Shown: positions 1 to 6,828, counted from the stretch's first letter. The stretch: DNA of 12,641 bases from Fimiplasma intestinipullorum (GCA_018715065.1 DVMJ01000112.1:1-12641); one strand, 5' to 3'. The notes: generated by a model not told the origin, from the sequence alone. Numbers and translations are program-made.

Positions 1-711
1 GGAGTTTTAAGAGGAATGTGGCATGTACCTGATCGGGAAAGTTATCCTTTGGTGATCATGCTGCATGGGTTTACTGCCAATCGGAACGGCCCACGATTTG
101 CCTTTGTGAGATTAGCACGCGAATTAGAGAAATGCGGAATCGGTTCTGTTCGTTTTGATTTTTTAGGCAGTGGTGAGAGTGACCTTGATTTTGTGGATAT
201 GACTTTTAGTAAGGAATTGGAGCAGGCCATCTGTATTTTAGAGACGATGTCTAAGCATGCCGAAGTGTCGCAGATCTATCTGCTTGGACATAGTATGGGC
301 GGGGCGCTGGCCGGTCAATTAGCGGCAAAATTTCCAGATGTGATTCAAAAATGTGTGCTCTGGGCACCGGCGTTCTGTATGCCTCAGTTGATTGGGGCCA
401 TGTCTACGCAAATTAGTCCTTTAGAAAACGGCTGCTATGACTGCAAGGGACTGGATCTTTCCCAGGCTTTTGTGGATGAGATGCTGCAATTAGATCTATA
501 CAGTGGATTGAATCAATATCGTCATCCATTAATGATTATCCATGGTACAGAGGATCCAACGGTTCCTTATGTCAGCTCAAAGCAATACCTGAAAGCGTAT
601 GGGCGCGAGGATATAGACTTTAAACCATTGGAGAAAGGCACACACAATTACGAGGTATATCGTGAGGTCCATTTTGTTTTGGATCATACACTTGCCTATT
701 TCTGTTCCTAA
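1..711 (+). CDS. alpha/beta hydrolase (esterase/acylhydrolase type), 5' end outside window
   Basis: Serine hydrolase of the alpha/beta fold, probably a cytoplasmic esterase or acyl-ester hydrolase; the substrate is not evident. The first ATG in the window is at 16, but the frame is open from base 1 (GVLRGMWHVP), and this matches the interior of such proteins, which usually have a strand before the HGF motif. I therefore treat the gene as truncated by the window edge, with 236 residues visible. The oxyanion-hole motif is LHGFTAN (bases about 61-81). The nucleophile elbow is GHSMGG, with the catalytic Ser at 292-294. The acid is the Asp of HGTEDPTVPY (about 553-555) and the base is the His of KGTHNYE (about 643-645), so the triad is complete. 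No signal peptide can be judged because the N-terminus is missing. It ends in a hairpin shared with the convergent membrane-protein gene. The fold is certain; the substrate is unknown. Confidence 0.85.
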   Translation, partial: GVLRGMWHVPDRESYPLVIMLHGFTANRNGPRFAFVRLARELEKCGIGSVRFDFLGSGESDLDFVDMTFSKELEQAICILETMSKHAEVSQIYLLGHSMGGALAGQLAAKFPDVIQKCVLWAPAFCMPQLIGAMSTQISPLENGCYDCKGLDLSQAFVDEMLQLDLYSGLNQYRHPLMIIHGTEDPTVPYVSSKQYLKAYGREDIDFKPLEKGTHNYEVYREVHFVLDHTLAYFCS

Positions 712-724
712 TCTTGCGCAATGA

Positions 725-747
725 AAAAAGCCCTTTGGGGGCTTTTT
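725..747. terminator. bidirectional Rho-independent terminator
   Basis: The stem AAAAAGCCC (725-733) pairs with GGGCTTTTT (739-747) across a 5-base loop. It has a T run on the plus strand and, through the A run at 724-729, on the minus strand. It lies between the convergent hydrolase gene (stop at 711) and the membrane-protein gene (stop at 746), and its right arm overlaps that stop codon. It probably serves both genes. Confidence 0.85.
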
Positions 748-1480
748 ATTCATGTCTGCGATATTTAACGATCTGATAGATAGCGATGATGAAAAGAATA
801 TAGGAAATACCCAAACAGGGAAAATAGAACGTGTTGGGTAAGTAACCGACAGCAGGGTGGGCAAGAACCGTGATCCCAATGCTGATCAATAAGACACAGA
901 GACTGATGCCTAGATACATCGGACGATGATCAGGTGGTATCTCAACCATGGATCGATAACTTGGAATTCGCTCTAAACAAACGAGAAGTGTTTCTAAATC
1001 GGGATAATTCCTGCCTACGATGAGTGTAAAAGGTTGGGCTTTTTCATCACGACAACTAAGGATCAAACGATGCCTGCGTTCGATCTTATCATCTATATAG
1101 GCGATCTGTCTGGCCGCATCGGGCACAAGTGCATATTTGTCGATCCAGGCGAGATATTGTTCTAGATCACGAGCGAGATGCTTAGGCTTCTTAGTGAAAT
1201 AAGGTGAAGACTGCCGGATATCGATCACATAAAGCTGATGCTGTTGATCCTCGATAAAAAGCAGACTGGCTTCCTGTACCAGAAAACCAAGTTGAATGGC
1301 TAGAAAAATCGTCACAGCGACGGTAATCATGCAGCCAAGCAGGATCAGCATCGGGGAATGGATCCCTAAAAAAGTCAAGAGAATGGTGAGCGCCAGGCTG
1401 AGAAGCACAAGGGCAAAGACGCCTAGATAAAGGGCATAGGCATAATGCTTAGGTTGAGTGAGGATCAGCCAGGTTTTCAC
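746..1480 (-). CDS. four-helix membrane protein of unknown function
   Basis: Encodes 244 residues that I do not recognise. Predicted membrane helices lie at about residues 16-40, 44-68, 188-208 and 219-239. Between helices 2 and 3 is a soluble block of about 115 residues with many charged residues (DDKIERRHR), probably cytoplasmic. The layout (two helices, soluble domain, two helices) resembles many uncharacterised Firmicute integral membrane proteins. The start is GTG at 1480, and its GTGA overlaps the murQ stop TGA (1477-1479), so the two are translationally coupled and co-transcribed. It is the last gene of the nagB-like/murQ unit. That context hints at cell-wall sugar metabolism, but no transporter or enzyme motif is visible, so no function is assigned. 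Confidence 0.75.
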   Translation of the reverse strand: MKTWLILTQPKHYAYALYLGVFALVLLSLALTILLTFLGIHSPMLILLGCMITVAVTIFLAIQLGFLVQEASLLFIEDQQHQLYVIDIRQSSPYFTKKPKHLARDLEQYLAWIDKYALVPDAARQIAYIDDKIERRHRLILSCRDEKAQPFTLIVGRNYPDLETLLVCLERIPSYRSMVEIPPDHRPMYLGISLCVLLISIGITVLAHPAVGYLPNTFYFPCLGISYILFIIAIYQIVKYRRHE

Positions 1481-2376
1481 GAAAGCCGCCTGATAACAGC
1501 AGCGACGTTGCCGTTTTCCTCTTCCAACATTTGGTCACAGGCTTCTCGCGTGGCCTGACTTAAAAGCATACAGATGGCTGTCTTGACAGAGTGACCGCTT
1601 TGTTCAAAGGCAGCCTTGGCTTCTGCTAAAGAAACACCGGTGGCTTCCTGGATGATCCGAATGGCACGAGCAACCAGCTTTGCATTGGTAGGCTGTACAT
1701 CGACCATCAAATTTTGGTAGACCTTGCCGGCATGAATCATTAATGTGGTGCTGATCATATTGAGGATCATTTTTTGAGCGGTCCCGGCTTTCATCCGCGT
1801 ACTTCCAGTCACGACTTCCGGACCGGTCACGGCTTCAATGCTGATATCTGCAGCTTTGGAAATCTCGGCCTGTTGAACACAGGCAATCGCACCGGTCAAT
1901 GCACCGATGGTATGCGCGTAAGTGAGCCCACCTAACACATAAGGCGTTCTTCCGCTGGCAGCCAGGCCGATGACGGTATCTGTCGGATTCAGCTGCAGTG
2001 CTTCTAAATCCTGTCTGGCAAGGATTGGATCATCTTCAGCCCCTTCTTTGGCCTTCAACAGGGCTTCGTAGCCGCCGGCGATCAGTCCCTGAAACAATGT
2101 TGGAGAAACACCGTAAGTAGGCGGACACTCGCTGGCATCCAATACCCCTAGACGACCACTTGTCCCGGCACCGATATAGATCACGCGCCCTCCCTGCTGC
2201 ATGCGCGGTTGGATGTGATCGATAAGACGGGCAATTTCAGGCAGACAACGCTGCACACATAAAGCAATCTGCTGATCTTCCTTGTTGATGATCTTGAGGA
2301 TCTGCATCGTATCCATCGTGTCGATCTGCATGGAGGCTGGGTTTCTTTGTTCTGTATTGAGTTGATTGAGTTTCAT
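1477..2376 (-). CDS. murQ: N-acetylmuramic acid 6-phosphate etherase
   Basis: Cytoplasmic SIS-domain lyase that cleaves the lactyl ether of MurNAc-6-phosphate to give GlcNAc-6-phosphate and D-lactate in peptidoglycan recycling. The start is ATG at 2376 (MKLNQLNTEQRNP), with AAGGAG eight bases upstream, giving 299 residues, the normal family length. The open frame continues upstream to 2421, but those codons are the preceding hairpin and leader. Family motifs are intact: the sugar-phosphate loop GAGTSGRLG (about 70-77), DASECPPTYG with Glu83, and KEGAEDD with Glu114. These positions match the two acidic catalytic residues described for E. coli MurQ. GSTRMKAGTAQK is also present. It sits between a NagB/YieK-like gene and a membrane protein. 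No murR, murP or nagA lies nearby. Confidence 0.96.
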   Translation of the reverse strand: MKLNQLNTEQRNPASMQIDTMDTMQILKIINKEDQQIALCVQRCLPEIARLIDHIQPRMQQGGRVIYIGAGTSGRLGVLDASECPPTYGVSPTLFQGLIAGGYEALLKAKEGAEDDPILARQDLEALQLNPTDTVIGLAASGRTPYVLGGLTYAHTIGALTGAIACVQQAEISKAADISIEAVTGPEVVTGSTRMKAGTAQKMILNMISTTLMIHAGKVYQNLMVDVQPTNAKLVARAIRIIQEATGVSLAEAKAAFEQSGHSVKTAICMLLSQATREACDQMLEEENGNVAAVIRRLS

Positions 2377-2391
2377 TTTTCCATCTCCTTG

Positions 2392-2418
2392 AAAAAGACT
2401 TGCCGTTAGACAAGTCTT
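2392..2418 (-). terminator. hairpin with short U run between nagB-like gene and murQ
   Basis: Read on the minus strand, AAGACTTG (2418-2411) pairs perfectly with CAAGTCTT (2402-2395) across an 8-base loop, followed by a short T run (to 2392). It directly follows the nagB-like stop and ends just before the murQ ribosome site (AAGGAG, about 2390-2385). It could be a weak terminator that lowers murQ expression relative to the first gene, or an RNA-processing/stability hairpin. No separate murQ promoter is visible. Confidence 0.6.
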
Positions 2419-2422
2419 CATA

Positions 2423-3145
2423 TTATAAACGCTGATAGTCTTCCGGGTTCAATAAGCTGGCTGCATCTTCATCACAGATGACGGTGCAGTTTGGATGCAG
2501 CTTGAGGACGGTTGCCGGAATCTCATTGCTGATTGGGCTATCTAAGACCTTCTTTAAGATTTCAGCTTTTTCTTTCCCGTTCACGATCATGACAAGATGT
2601 TTCACGCGCATCAGGCTCTTTGGTCCCATGGTGAGGTCATATGGCTGTTGTGGACGCTCTGGATAACCAACCGGATTCAGTTTTAATTTATCCGTATGTA
2701 AGACACGATAGGTGTAGCTGTCTAATGGTGTTGTTCTTGGGCAGTTGCCGCAGAAATGGCCATCCCAGCCTAGCCCGATCACCATGACATCAATACCGCC
2801 GGCCTGACGGATCTCGTCATCATAAGTTTCCCAGTTATCCGCTGTCGTAATGTGGACGCGTTCATCCGGAATGTTGGCTGGACCAAAGAAAAGCTCCTGC
2901 ATTTCTTTCCAGTTTCCGCCATGGCTGCCATCTTCATATGGCGCATCATCAAACAGATAATACTGGATATCCTTGAATTTCTCCTGATCTTTGACATACG
3001 GAATCATCATTTTGTACATCGTACGAGGTGAGCGTCCGGAAGTCAAAGAGATATTGACCCGTTTGTCTTGCATCATGGCACCTAAAAGGATCATCATGGC
3101 GCTTTCGCTCATTTTTTCTTCATTTTTTTCGATAATCAGTTTCAT
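2423..3145 (-). CDS. NagB/YieK-like glucosamine-6-phosphate isomerase/deaminase-family protein
   Basis: Soluble sugar-phosphate protein of the NagB/6-phosphogluconolactonase (NagB/RpiA/CoA-transferase-like) fold. The start is ATG at 3145, with GGAGGG upstream, giving 240 residues; from memory this is the length of E. coli YieK. The longer frame reaching 3229 runs back over its promoter and is rejected. Visible motifs are the phosphate loop LTSGRSP (35-41), YLFDDAPY (63-70, at the place of the NagB catalytic acid) and GLGWDGHFCGN (124-134, with Asp128 and His130). In classical NagB the segment after the histidine reads FNEP and carries a catalytic Glu; here it is GNCP, so that Glu is absent. 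It is therefore closer to the YieK branch than to true NagB, and deaminase activity is not assured. As first gene of the murQ unit it may act on amino-sugar phosphates released in wall recycling. Confidence 0.85.
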   Translation of the reverse strand: MKLIIEKNEEKMSESAMMILLGAMMQDKRVNISLTSGRSPRTMYKMMIPYVKDQEKFKDIQYYLFDDAPYEDGSHGGNWKEMQELFFGPANIPDERVHITTADNWETYDDEIRQAGGIDVMVIGLGWDGHFCGNCPRTTPLDSYTYRVLHTDKLKLNPVGYPERPQQPYDLTMGPKSLMRVKHLVMIVNGKEKAEILKKVLDSPISNEIPATVLKLHPNCTVICDEDAASLLNPEDYQRL

Positions 3146-3182
3146 AGTCACCCTCCATTCTAAACCGCTTTCATCTAATTTA

Positions 3183-3211
3183 AGTATAGCTAGAATTTCG
3201 CAAGCGGTCAA
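3183..3211 (-). promoter_or_regulatory. sigma-A promoter of the nagB-like/murQ operon
   Basis: On the minus strand, TTGACC (3211-3206) and TATACT (3188-3183) are separated by 17 bases. The start of transcription would fall near 3176, about 30 bases before the nagB-like ATG at 3145. The -35 element lies one base from the left arm of the inverted repeat at 3213-3241, so a protein bound there could affect this promoter. Confidence 0.75.
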
Positions 3212-3212
3212 G

Positions 3213-3241
3213 CAAAACTCTATTCCCAAAGGAGAGTTTTG
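3213..3241. promoter_or_regulatory. 9-bp inverted repeat, candidate operator between divergent genes
   Basis: CAAAACTCT (3213-3221) and AGAGTTTTG (3233-3241) form a perfect 9-bp inverted repeat with an 11-base spacer. It lies between the -35 of the minus-strand operon and a likely -10 (TAAAAT, 3245-3250) for the plus-strand merR gene. Arms of the form ACTCT/AGAGT resemble operators of BmrR-type MerR regulators, so autoregulation by the adjacent merR product is inferred. It lies upstream of both genes and so cannot be their terminator. Confidence 0.55.
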
Positions 3242-3266
3242 TGTTAAAATGAAAGGGGTGAGACAA

Positions 3267-4103
3267 ATGCCAAAACTCAGTATCGGTCAGATGGCGAAAA
3301 TGAATCAGATCAGCGTGCAGACCTTACGTCTATATGATAAGATGGGCTTATTGCAGCCGGCTTATATTAATCAGGAGACAGGCTATCGCTATTATGATAT
3401 GAAACAGAATGCGACCTTGGATATGATTCAATATATGAAAGGGGCCGGGATGACCTTAAAAGAAATCAGCCATGTTTTTGAACAGAAGGACTATTCGTTA
3501 TTAAATCGTATGCTGCAAAACCATCTGCATCAAATCGATCAGGAGGTCGAAGCGCTGCATTTAAAACAGAAGGCTATTCAGCGCATGATTTGCAGTTATG
3601 ATCGCTATTTGAAATCACCGCCTGATGGCGTCATGACACTGGAATATATTGAAGAGCGAAAGATCTATTCTCATATGACCACCATTAATTTCTATGAAGA
3701 AGGGATCGAAGCTTATGAGAATATTCTGCTTCAGTTAAAACAGGAGATGAAGAAGCACGGGGTGTCCGAGTATTACTATTACAATGCTGGTACGACGATC
3801 TTCATTGATAATTTTCTAGCGAAACGCACGGTTTCCCAGGAAATATTTGTCTTTGTGGATAAGGACTGTCAAAGTCAATATTTACAGATCCTCCCAGCGA
3901 ATCTTTATGTGTGTATGTATTGTGATGATTTTGATAAAGAGAAGGATTATATTCCTCAGATCCATCAATATTTACAGGATCATAACCTGAAAATGATAGG
4001 TGATTATATTTGTGAAGTAGTGACCGAGCTGCCTATGAACAAAGGCCAGAAACGTGAGATGTTCTTACGTCTGCAGGTTCCGGTTGAATTTGTGAAAAAA
4101 TAA
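3267..4103 (+). CDS. MerR-family transcriptional regulator, BmrR-like with C-terminal effector domain
   Basis: DNA-binding regulator of 278 residues, the size of B. subtilis BmrR. The winged helix-turn-helix occupies residues 1-70 (SIGQMAKMNQISVQTLRLYD, then the wing GYRYYD). A long dimerisation helix follows (about 75-115), then a C-terminal region (about 120-275) consistent with a GyrI-like effector-binding domain. The start is ATG at 3267, preceded by AAAGGGGTG at a suitable distance. The frame stays open upstream to 2991 only because it crosses the nagB-like gene on the other strand. ATG 3249 is less likely because its AAAGGAGAG is too far away. Such proteins bend promoters with long spacers and activate on binding a ligand. 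Likely targets are its own promoter and the gene that follows 82 bases downstream. The ligand is unknown. Confidence 0.9.
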   Translation: MPKLSIGQMAKMNQISVQTLRLYDKMGLLQPAYINQETGYRYYDMKQNATLDMIQYMKGAGMTLKEISHVFEQKDYSLLNRMLQNHLHQIDQEVEALHLKQKAIQRMICSYDRYLKSPPDGVMTLEYIEERKIYSHMTTINFYEEGIEAYENILLQLKQEMKKHGVSEYYYYNAGTTIFIDNFLAKRTVSQEIFVFVDKDCQSQYLQILPANLYVCMYCDDFDKEKDYIPQIHQYLQDHNLKMIGDYICEVVTELPMNKGQKREMFLRLQVPVEFVKK

Positions 4104-4112
4104 TCATTCTTC

Positions 4113-4143
4113 TTGACTCTATTCCGACAATATACTTTATCAT
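4113..4143 (+). promoter_or_regulatory. promoter with 19-bp spacer, candidate MerR target
   Basis: TTGACT (4113-4118) and TATCAT (4138-4143) are separated by 19 bases, the over-long spacer typical of MerR-activated promoters. The segment ACTCTATTCC (4116-4125) is identical to ten bases of the inverted repeat upstream of merR (3217-3226). The dyad within the spacer is imperfect. The ribosome site GGAGG (4175-4179) and ATG 4186 follow. Confidence 0.5.
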
Positions 4144-4185
4144 AATAGTAGATAATAAAAGTACATAGAGGAATGGAGGATCGTT

Positions 4186-5220
4186 ATGGAAAAAGAAAAA
4201 ATCAGAGTTGTGCAGTATGGTTGCGGTAAGATGGCGAAATACACGTTGCGTTATCTTTATGAAAAAGGTGCCGAAATAGTGGGAGCCATTGATGTCAATC
4301 CGGAAGTGGTTGGCATGGACGTTGGCGATTACGCTGAATTAGGTGTGAAGACAGGCGTGATCATTTCCAGTGATGCAGACGCTGTTTTAGATAGCTGCGA
4401 TGCAGATATTGCCGTTGTGACTTTATTCAGCTTTGTGGGAGATTGCTATGAGATGTTTGAAAAATGCGTCACGCGTGGGATCAATGTCATTACGACTTGT
4501 GAGGAAGCCATCTATCCATGGACGACGGCTTCTAAGCTTACGAATCAATTAGATCGTCTGGCTAAGGAAAATGGTTGTACGATCGTGGGCAGCGGGATGC
4601 AGGATATCTTCTGGATCAATATGGTTGCCGGTGTTGCCGCAGGCTGTCATACGATCAAAAAGATTGAAGGTGCTGTCAGCTATAATGTTGAGGACTATGG
4701 CTTAGCGCTGGCTAAGGCGCATGGTGCTGGCTTCACTCCAGAACAGTTTGAAGCAGAAGTGGCTCATCCAACCGAAGTGGTGCCATCCTATGTATGGAAT
4801 TCGAATGAAGCCTTAGCGAATAAATTAGGCTTAACGATTATTTCTAACACACAGAAATGTGTTCCATATTTCTATGATGAAGATCTGTATTCAGCGACTT
4901 TAGGGGAAACGATTCCTAAAGGAAACTGTATTGGGATGAGTGCGGTTGTCACAACAGAAACTTATCAGGGAATCACTTTGGAAACACAGTGTATTGGTAA
5001 GGTTTATGGTCCGGATGATGGCGATATGTGTGACTGGAAGATCATCGGTGAACCGGATGTCGAGTTCCATGTGGTGAAACCTGCCACCGTTGAACATACT
5101 TGTGCAACGATCGTGAACCGTATCCCAACGGTTTTGAGTGCACCAGCGGGCTATATTACAGCTGAAAAACTGGATGAATTAGCTTATCTGACTTATCCAA
5201 TGCATTTATATTTAGACTAA
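4186..5220 (+). CDS. 2,4-diaminopentanoate dehydrogenase-like NAD(P)-dependent oxidoreductase
   Basis: Cytoplasmic Rossmann-fold dehydrogenase of 344 residues, in the family of the diaminopentanoate dehydrogenase (Ord) of clostridial ornithine fermentation and other DapB-like amine dehydrogenases. The N-terminal nucleotide fold is clear: IRVVQYGCGKMAKYTLRYL (Gly12-x-Gly14), then the acidic end of the second strand in VGAIDVNPEVVG. TTCEEAIYPW and GSGMQDIFW follow, and the C-terminal half matches the catalytic domain of that group. GGAGG lies seven bases before ATG 4186. The other ornithine-degradation genes (orr, oraE, oraS, ortAB) are absent here, so the physiological amine substrate is uncertain. 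It is a single-gene unit with its own promoter and terminator, and the preceding MerR is its probable regulator. Confidence 0.8.
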   Translation: MEKEKIRVVQYGCGKMAKYTLRYLYEKGAEIVGAIDVNPEVVGMDVGDYAELGVKTGVIISSDADAVLDSCDADIAVVTLFSFVGDCYEMFEKCVTRGINVITTCEEAIYPWTTASKLTNQLDRLAKENGCTIVGSGMQDIFWINMVAGVAAGCHTIKKIEGAVSYNVEDYGLALAKAHGAGFTPEQFEAEVAHPTEVVPSYVWNSNEALANKLGLTIISNTQKCVPYFYDEDLYSATLGETIPKGNCIGMSAVVTTETYQGITLETQCIGKVYGPDDGDMCDWKIIGEPDVEFHVVKPATVEHTCATIVNRIPTVLSAPAGYITAEKLDELAYLTYPMHLYLD

Positions 5221-5230
5221 ATTAGCATTC

Positions 5231-5264
5231 GAGTTATCCGCAAGCATGTGGATAACTCTTTTTT
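5231..5264 (+). terminator. Rho-independent terminator after the dehydrogenase gene
   Basis: GAGTTATCC (5231-5239) pairs perfectly with GGATAACTC (5250-5258), followed by six T (5259-5264). It begins 10 bases after the stop codon. The gap from here to 5325 holds only a 7-bp inverted repeat, TTCAATG/CATTGAA (5263-5287), of unknown meaning. Confidence 0.9.
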
Positions 5265-5324
5265 CAATGCTTCAATCGTCCATTGAATCAGCCATAGGGT
5301 GGAAAACAGCGTCGTCATAAGAAG

Positions 5325-5356
5325 AAAAAGGAGAACGATGCTGCTGATCATTCTCC
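5325..5356 (-). terminator. Rho-independent terminator of the hxlR gene
   Basis: On the minus strand, GGAGAATGAT (5356-5347) pairs with ATCGTTCTCC (5339-5330), with one U-G pair and a 7-base loop, followed by five T (5329-5325). The left arm overlaps the last hxlR codons and the stop TGA (5350-5348). Confidence 0.8.
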
Positions 5357-5680
5357 CTGATTTTGATTGAGATATTGTAGTCCCCAGGTTTCCATGGACT
5401 GAATGATGGGCTTCATGGAGCGCCCCAAATCGCTGAGGGCATATTCTACATGGGGTGGTACCTCCGGAAAAGCAGTCCGTGTGATGAGCCCATCTTTTTC
5501 CATCGAACGCAAACTATCGGTTAACACCTTTTGGCTGATGCCTTCCAGGTCTTTTCGCAGTTCGTTAAAGCGCCAGGGACGAGCCATGAGATTGCGTAAG
5601 ATCAATCATTTCCATTTGCTTCCAATGAGCTGAACGGTCGTTGCGACAGGACAGACAGGCATATTTTCTTTTGCAATCAT
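5348..5680 (-). pseudogene. HxlR-family regulator gene interrupted by an in-frame TGA
   Basis: Reading from ATG 5680, preceded by GGAGGG, gives a normal HxlR start: MIAKENMPVCPVATTVQLIG, then SKWK. Codon 25 (5608-5606) is TGA, and the frame resumes without shift as LILRNLMARPWRFNELRKDL to the stop at 5348. The full length would be 110 codons, right for this winged-helix family (small regulators that often respond to redox or electrophile stress). The expected residue at the stop is a hydrophobic one, usually Leu; TTA to TGA is a single change. The promoter, ribosome site, remaining reading frame and terminator are intact, so inactivation would be recent, or the TGA is a sequencing error. A shortened protein could start at TTG 5605, but it would lack the first helix and has no ribosome site. 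Confidence 0.85.
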
Positions 5681-5717
5681 GAATCTTCCCTCCATTCATT
5701 TCCAGTCGTCTATATTT

Positions 5718-5746
5718 ATTATAGGATACGATCCCCCTTTTTGCAA
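5718..5746 (-). promoter_or_regulatory. hxlR promoter
   Basis: On the minus strand, TTGCAA (5746-5741) and TATAAT (5723-5718) are separated by 17 bases, about 40 bases before the hxlR ATG. TTGCAA is its own reverse complement, so the same hexamer could serve as a -35 for plus-strand transcription with TATGAT (5766-5771, spacer 19). Confidence 0.75.
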
Positions 5747-5791
5747 GAAATCTAACATCATTGCATATGATCAAAATAAACAGGAGGATCG

Positions 5792-5914
5792 ATGCTTCGT
5801 GCATGGTTAATCGGTGAGGTCATCCTATTTGTAAGCCTCCGGGCAAAGGTCTCGCATGAGAAGCACCTGTTTACGCCAGCAGTCAAAAAGAGAAAGTCCC
5901 CTACAGTGAAGTGA
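5792..5914 (+). CDS. possible 40-residue small ORF, unknown
   Basis: ATG 5792 follows a near-ideal ribosome site (AGGAGG, 5782-5787). The ORF encodes 40 residues with a hydrophobic start (MLRAWLIGEVILFVSLRAKV) and a basic tail (VKKRKSPTVK). It is divergent from hxlR, the usual place of an HxlR target gene, and ends just before the treR promoter. I recognise no family. It may be a small membrane peptide or the stub of a decayed target gene; the ribosome site is the main support. Confidence 0.35.
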   Translation: MLRAWLIGEVILFVSLRAKVSHEKHLFTPAVKKRKSPTVK

Positions 5915-5922
5915 AAAAAATG

Positions 5923-5931
5923 TGCTATAAT
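5923..5931 (+). promoter_or_regulatory. extended -10 promoter of treR
   Basis: TGCTATAAT (5923-5931) is a perfect -10 with the TGN extension. No good -35 is seen 17 bases upstream. The mRNA start would fall near 5938, almost at the ribosome site GAGGTGG (5939-5945), so the leader is very short. Confidence 0.6.
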
Positions 5932-5949
5932 AATGTCCGAGGTGGTGTT

Positions 5950-6660
5950 ATGAGTAAGTATACGTTGATATATCGAGATTTGCTGGATCGGATGAGATCT
6001 GGAGAGATCGCGGCCTATTCCTACTTGCCCAGTGAGAATGAATTGATGAAAATTTATGGTGCTTCGCGAGATACCATTCGCAAGGCTTTGAACTTATTAC
6101 TCCAGGACGGCTATATCCAAAAGCAGAAAGGGAAAGGATCACTGGTTCTTGAACAAAATAAGATTGCTTTTCCGGTTTCCGGGCTGACAAGCTTTAAAGA
6201 ACTGGCAGGAACCATGCATGCTTCAGTACAAACAGATGTGCACTGCTTTGAAAAGATCGTCGCAGATACACATTTAAAACAGGAACTCTATATGGACCAG
6301 GGCGAGGTTTATCATATCGAAAGAATTCGCGAGATCGATGGAGAAAAAGTTATCCTGGATACAGATTATATCAATGCCAAGATCATTCCTGGTCTGACAG
6401 AAGAGATTGCCGGCGATTCTATCTATGAATATATAGAAAAAGTCTTGAAGTTAAAGGTCTCTTTTGCCAGAAAAGAAATTACGATTCATCCGGCTTCATC
6501 CCATGAACGCAAGTTGTTAGATATGGCTGACCATGATTTACTGGTTTGTGTCAAGACATACGCCTATTTAGATGATGCAACACTTTTTCAATATACTGAA
6601 TCCAAACATCGCCCGGATAAATTCCGCTTCGTAGAATTTGCCCGCAGAAGTCCCATTTAG
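5950..6660 (+). CDS. treR: trehalose operon repressor, GntR/HutC family
   Basis: DNA-binding repressor that responds to trehalose-6-phosphate. It has 236 residues; B. subtilis TreR has about 238. The GntR winged helix covers residues 5-68 (LPSENELMKIYGASRDTIRK, then GYIQKQKGKGS). A UTRA effector domain follows (about 75-235) with TreR-typical segments FPVSGLTSFKELA, SIYEYIEKVL and LFQYTESKHRPDKFRFV. I chose ATG 5950 because GAGGTGG precedes it and the protein then begins as TreR does; the upstream ATG codons of the same frame overlap the promoter. It has its own promoter and terminator and precedes treA in the same direction, whose promoter carries two TreR-like operators. Confidence 0.93.
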   Translation: MSKYTLIYRDLLDRMRSGEIAAYSYLPSENELMKIYGASRDTIRKALNLLLQDGYIQKQKGKGSLVLEQNKIAFPVSGLTSFKELAGTMHASVQTDVHCFEKIVADTHLKQELYMDQGEVYHIERIREIDGEKVILDTDYINAKIIPGLTEEIAGDSIYEYIEKVLKLKVSFARKEITIHPASSHERKLLDMADHDLLVCVKTYAYLDDATLFQYTESKHRPDKFRFVEFARRSPI

Positions 6661-6742
6661 AAGTCAAAATCAATCGTGTGGCAACTGAAGCAATCAGCGA
6701 TAAGAAAGTGATCCTGATCTTCAGTGCCCAATTTGACAGATC

Positions 6743-6773
6743 AATCAGTTACGACAGTAGCTGATTTTTTTTT
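6743..6773 (+). terminator. Rho-independent terminator of treR
   Basis: AATCAGTTAC (6743-6752) pairs with GTAGCTGATT (6757-6766) across the loop GACA, with one G-U pair, followed by an uninterrupted T run to 6773. It separates treR from the treA promoter. The stretch 6661-6742 holds nothing else I can support. Confidence 0.88.
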
Positions 6774-6828
6774 GGCTGATCGTGCGGTCTAAAGGGTTCA
6801 AAGCGTGGACAGTCAGCTTTGTTTAATC

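Noticed and set aside
2377..2421. Longer MurQ starting at 2421
   Set aside because: The extra codons encode the intercistronic hairpin and the ribosome site; ATG 2376 gives the family length and catalytic-residue numbering.
2991..3266. 92-codon N-terminal extension of the MerR protein
   Set aside because: It overlaps the nagB-like gene and both promoters on the opposite strand, and MerR proteins start directly with the helix-turn-helix.
5338..5370. Ten-codon ORF MLLIILPDFD with an AAGGAG site
   Set aside because: The apparent ribosome site is the arm of the hxlR terminator hairpin read on the opposite strand.
5606..5608. TGA read as Trp or selenocysteine in hxlR
   Set aside because: TGA serves as an ordinary stop elsewhere in the window (murQ, EFR1), and no SECIS-like element or recoding context was seen.
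6660..6767. Open frame after treR reading EVKINRVATEAISDKK
   Set aside because: Only about 35 codons, no start codon or ribosome site, and it runs into the treR terminator; probably chance.
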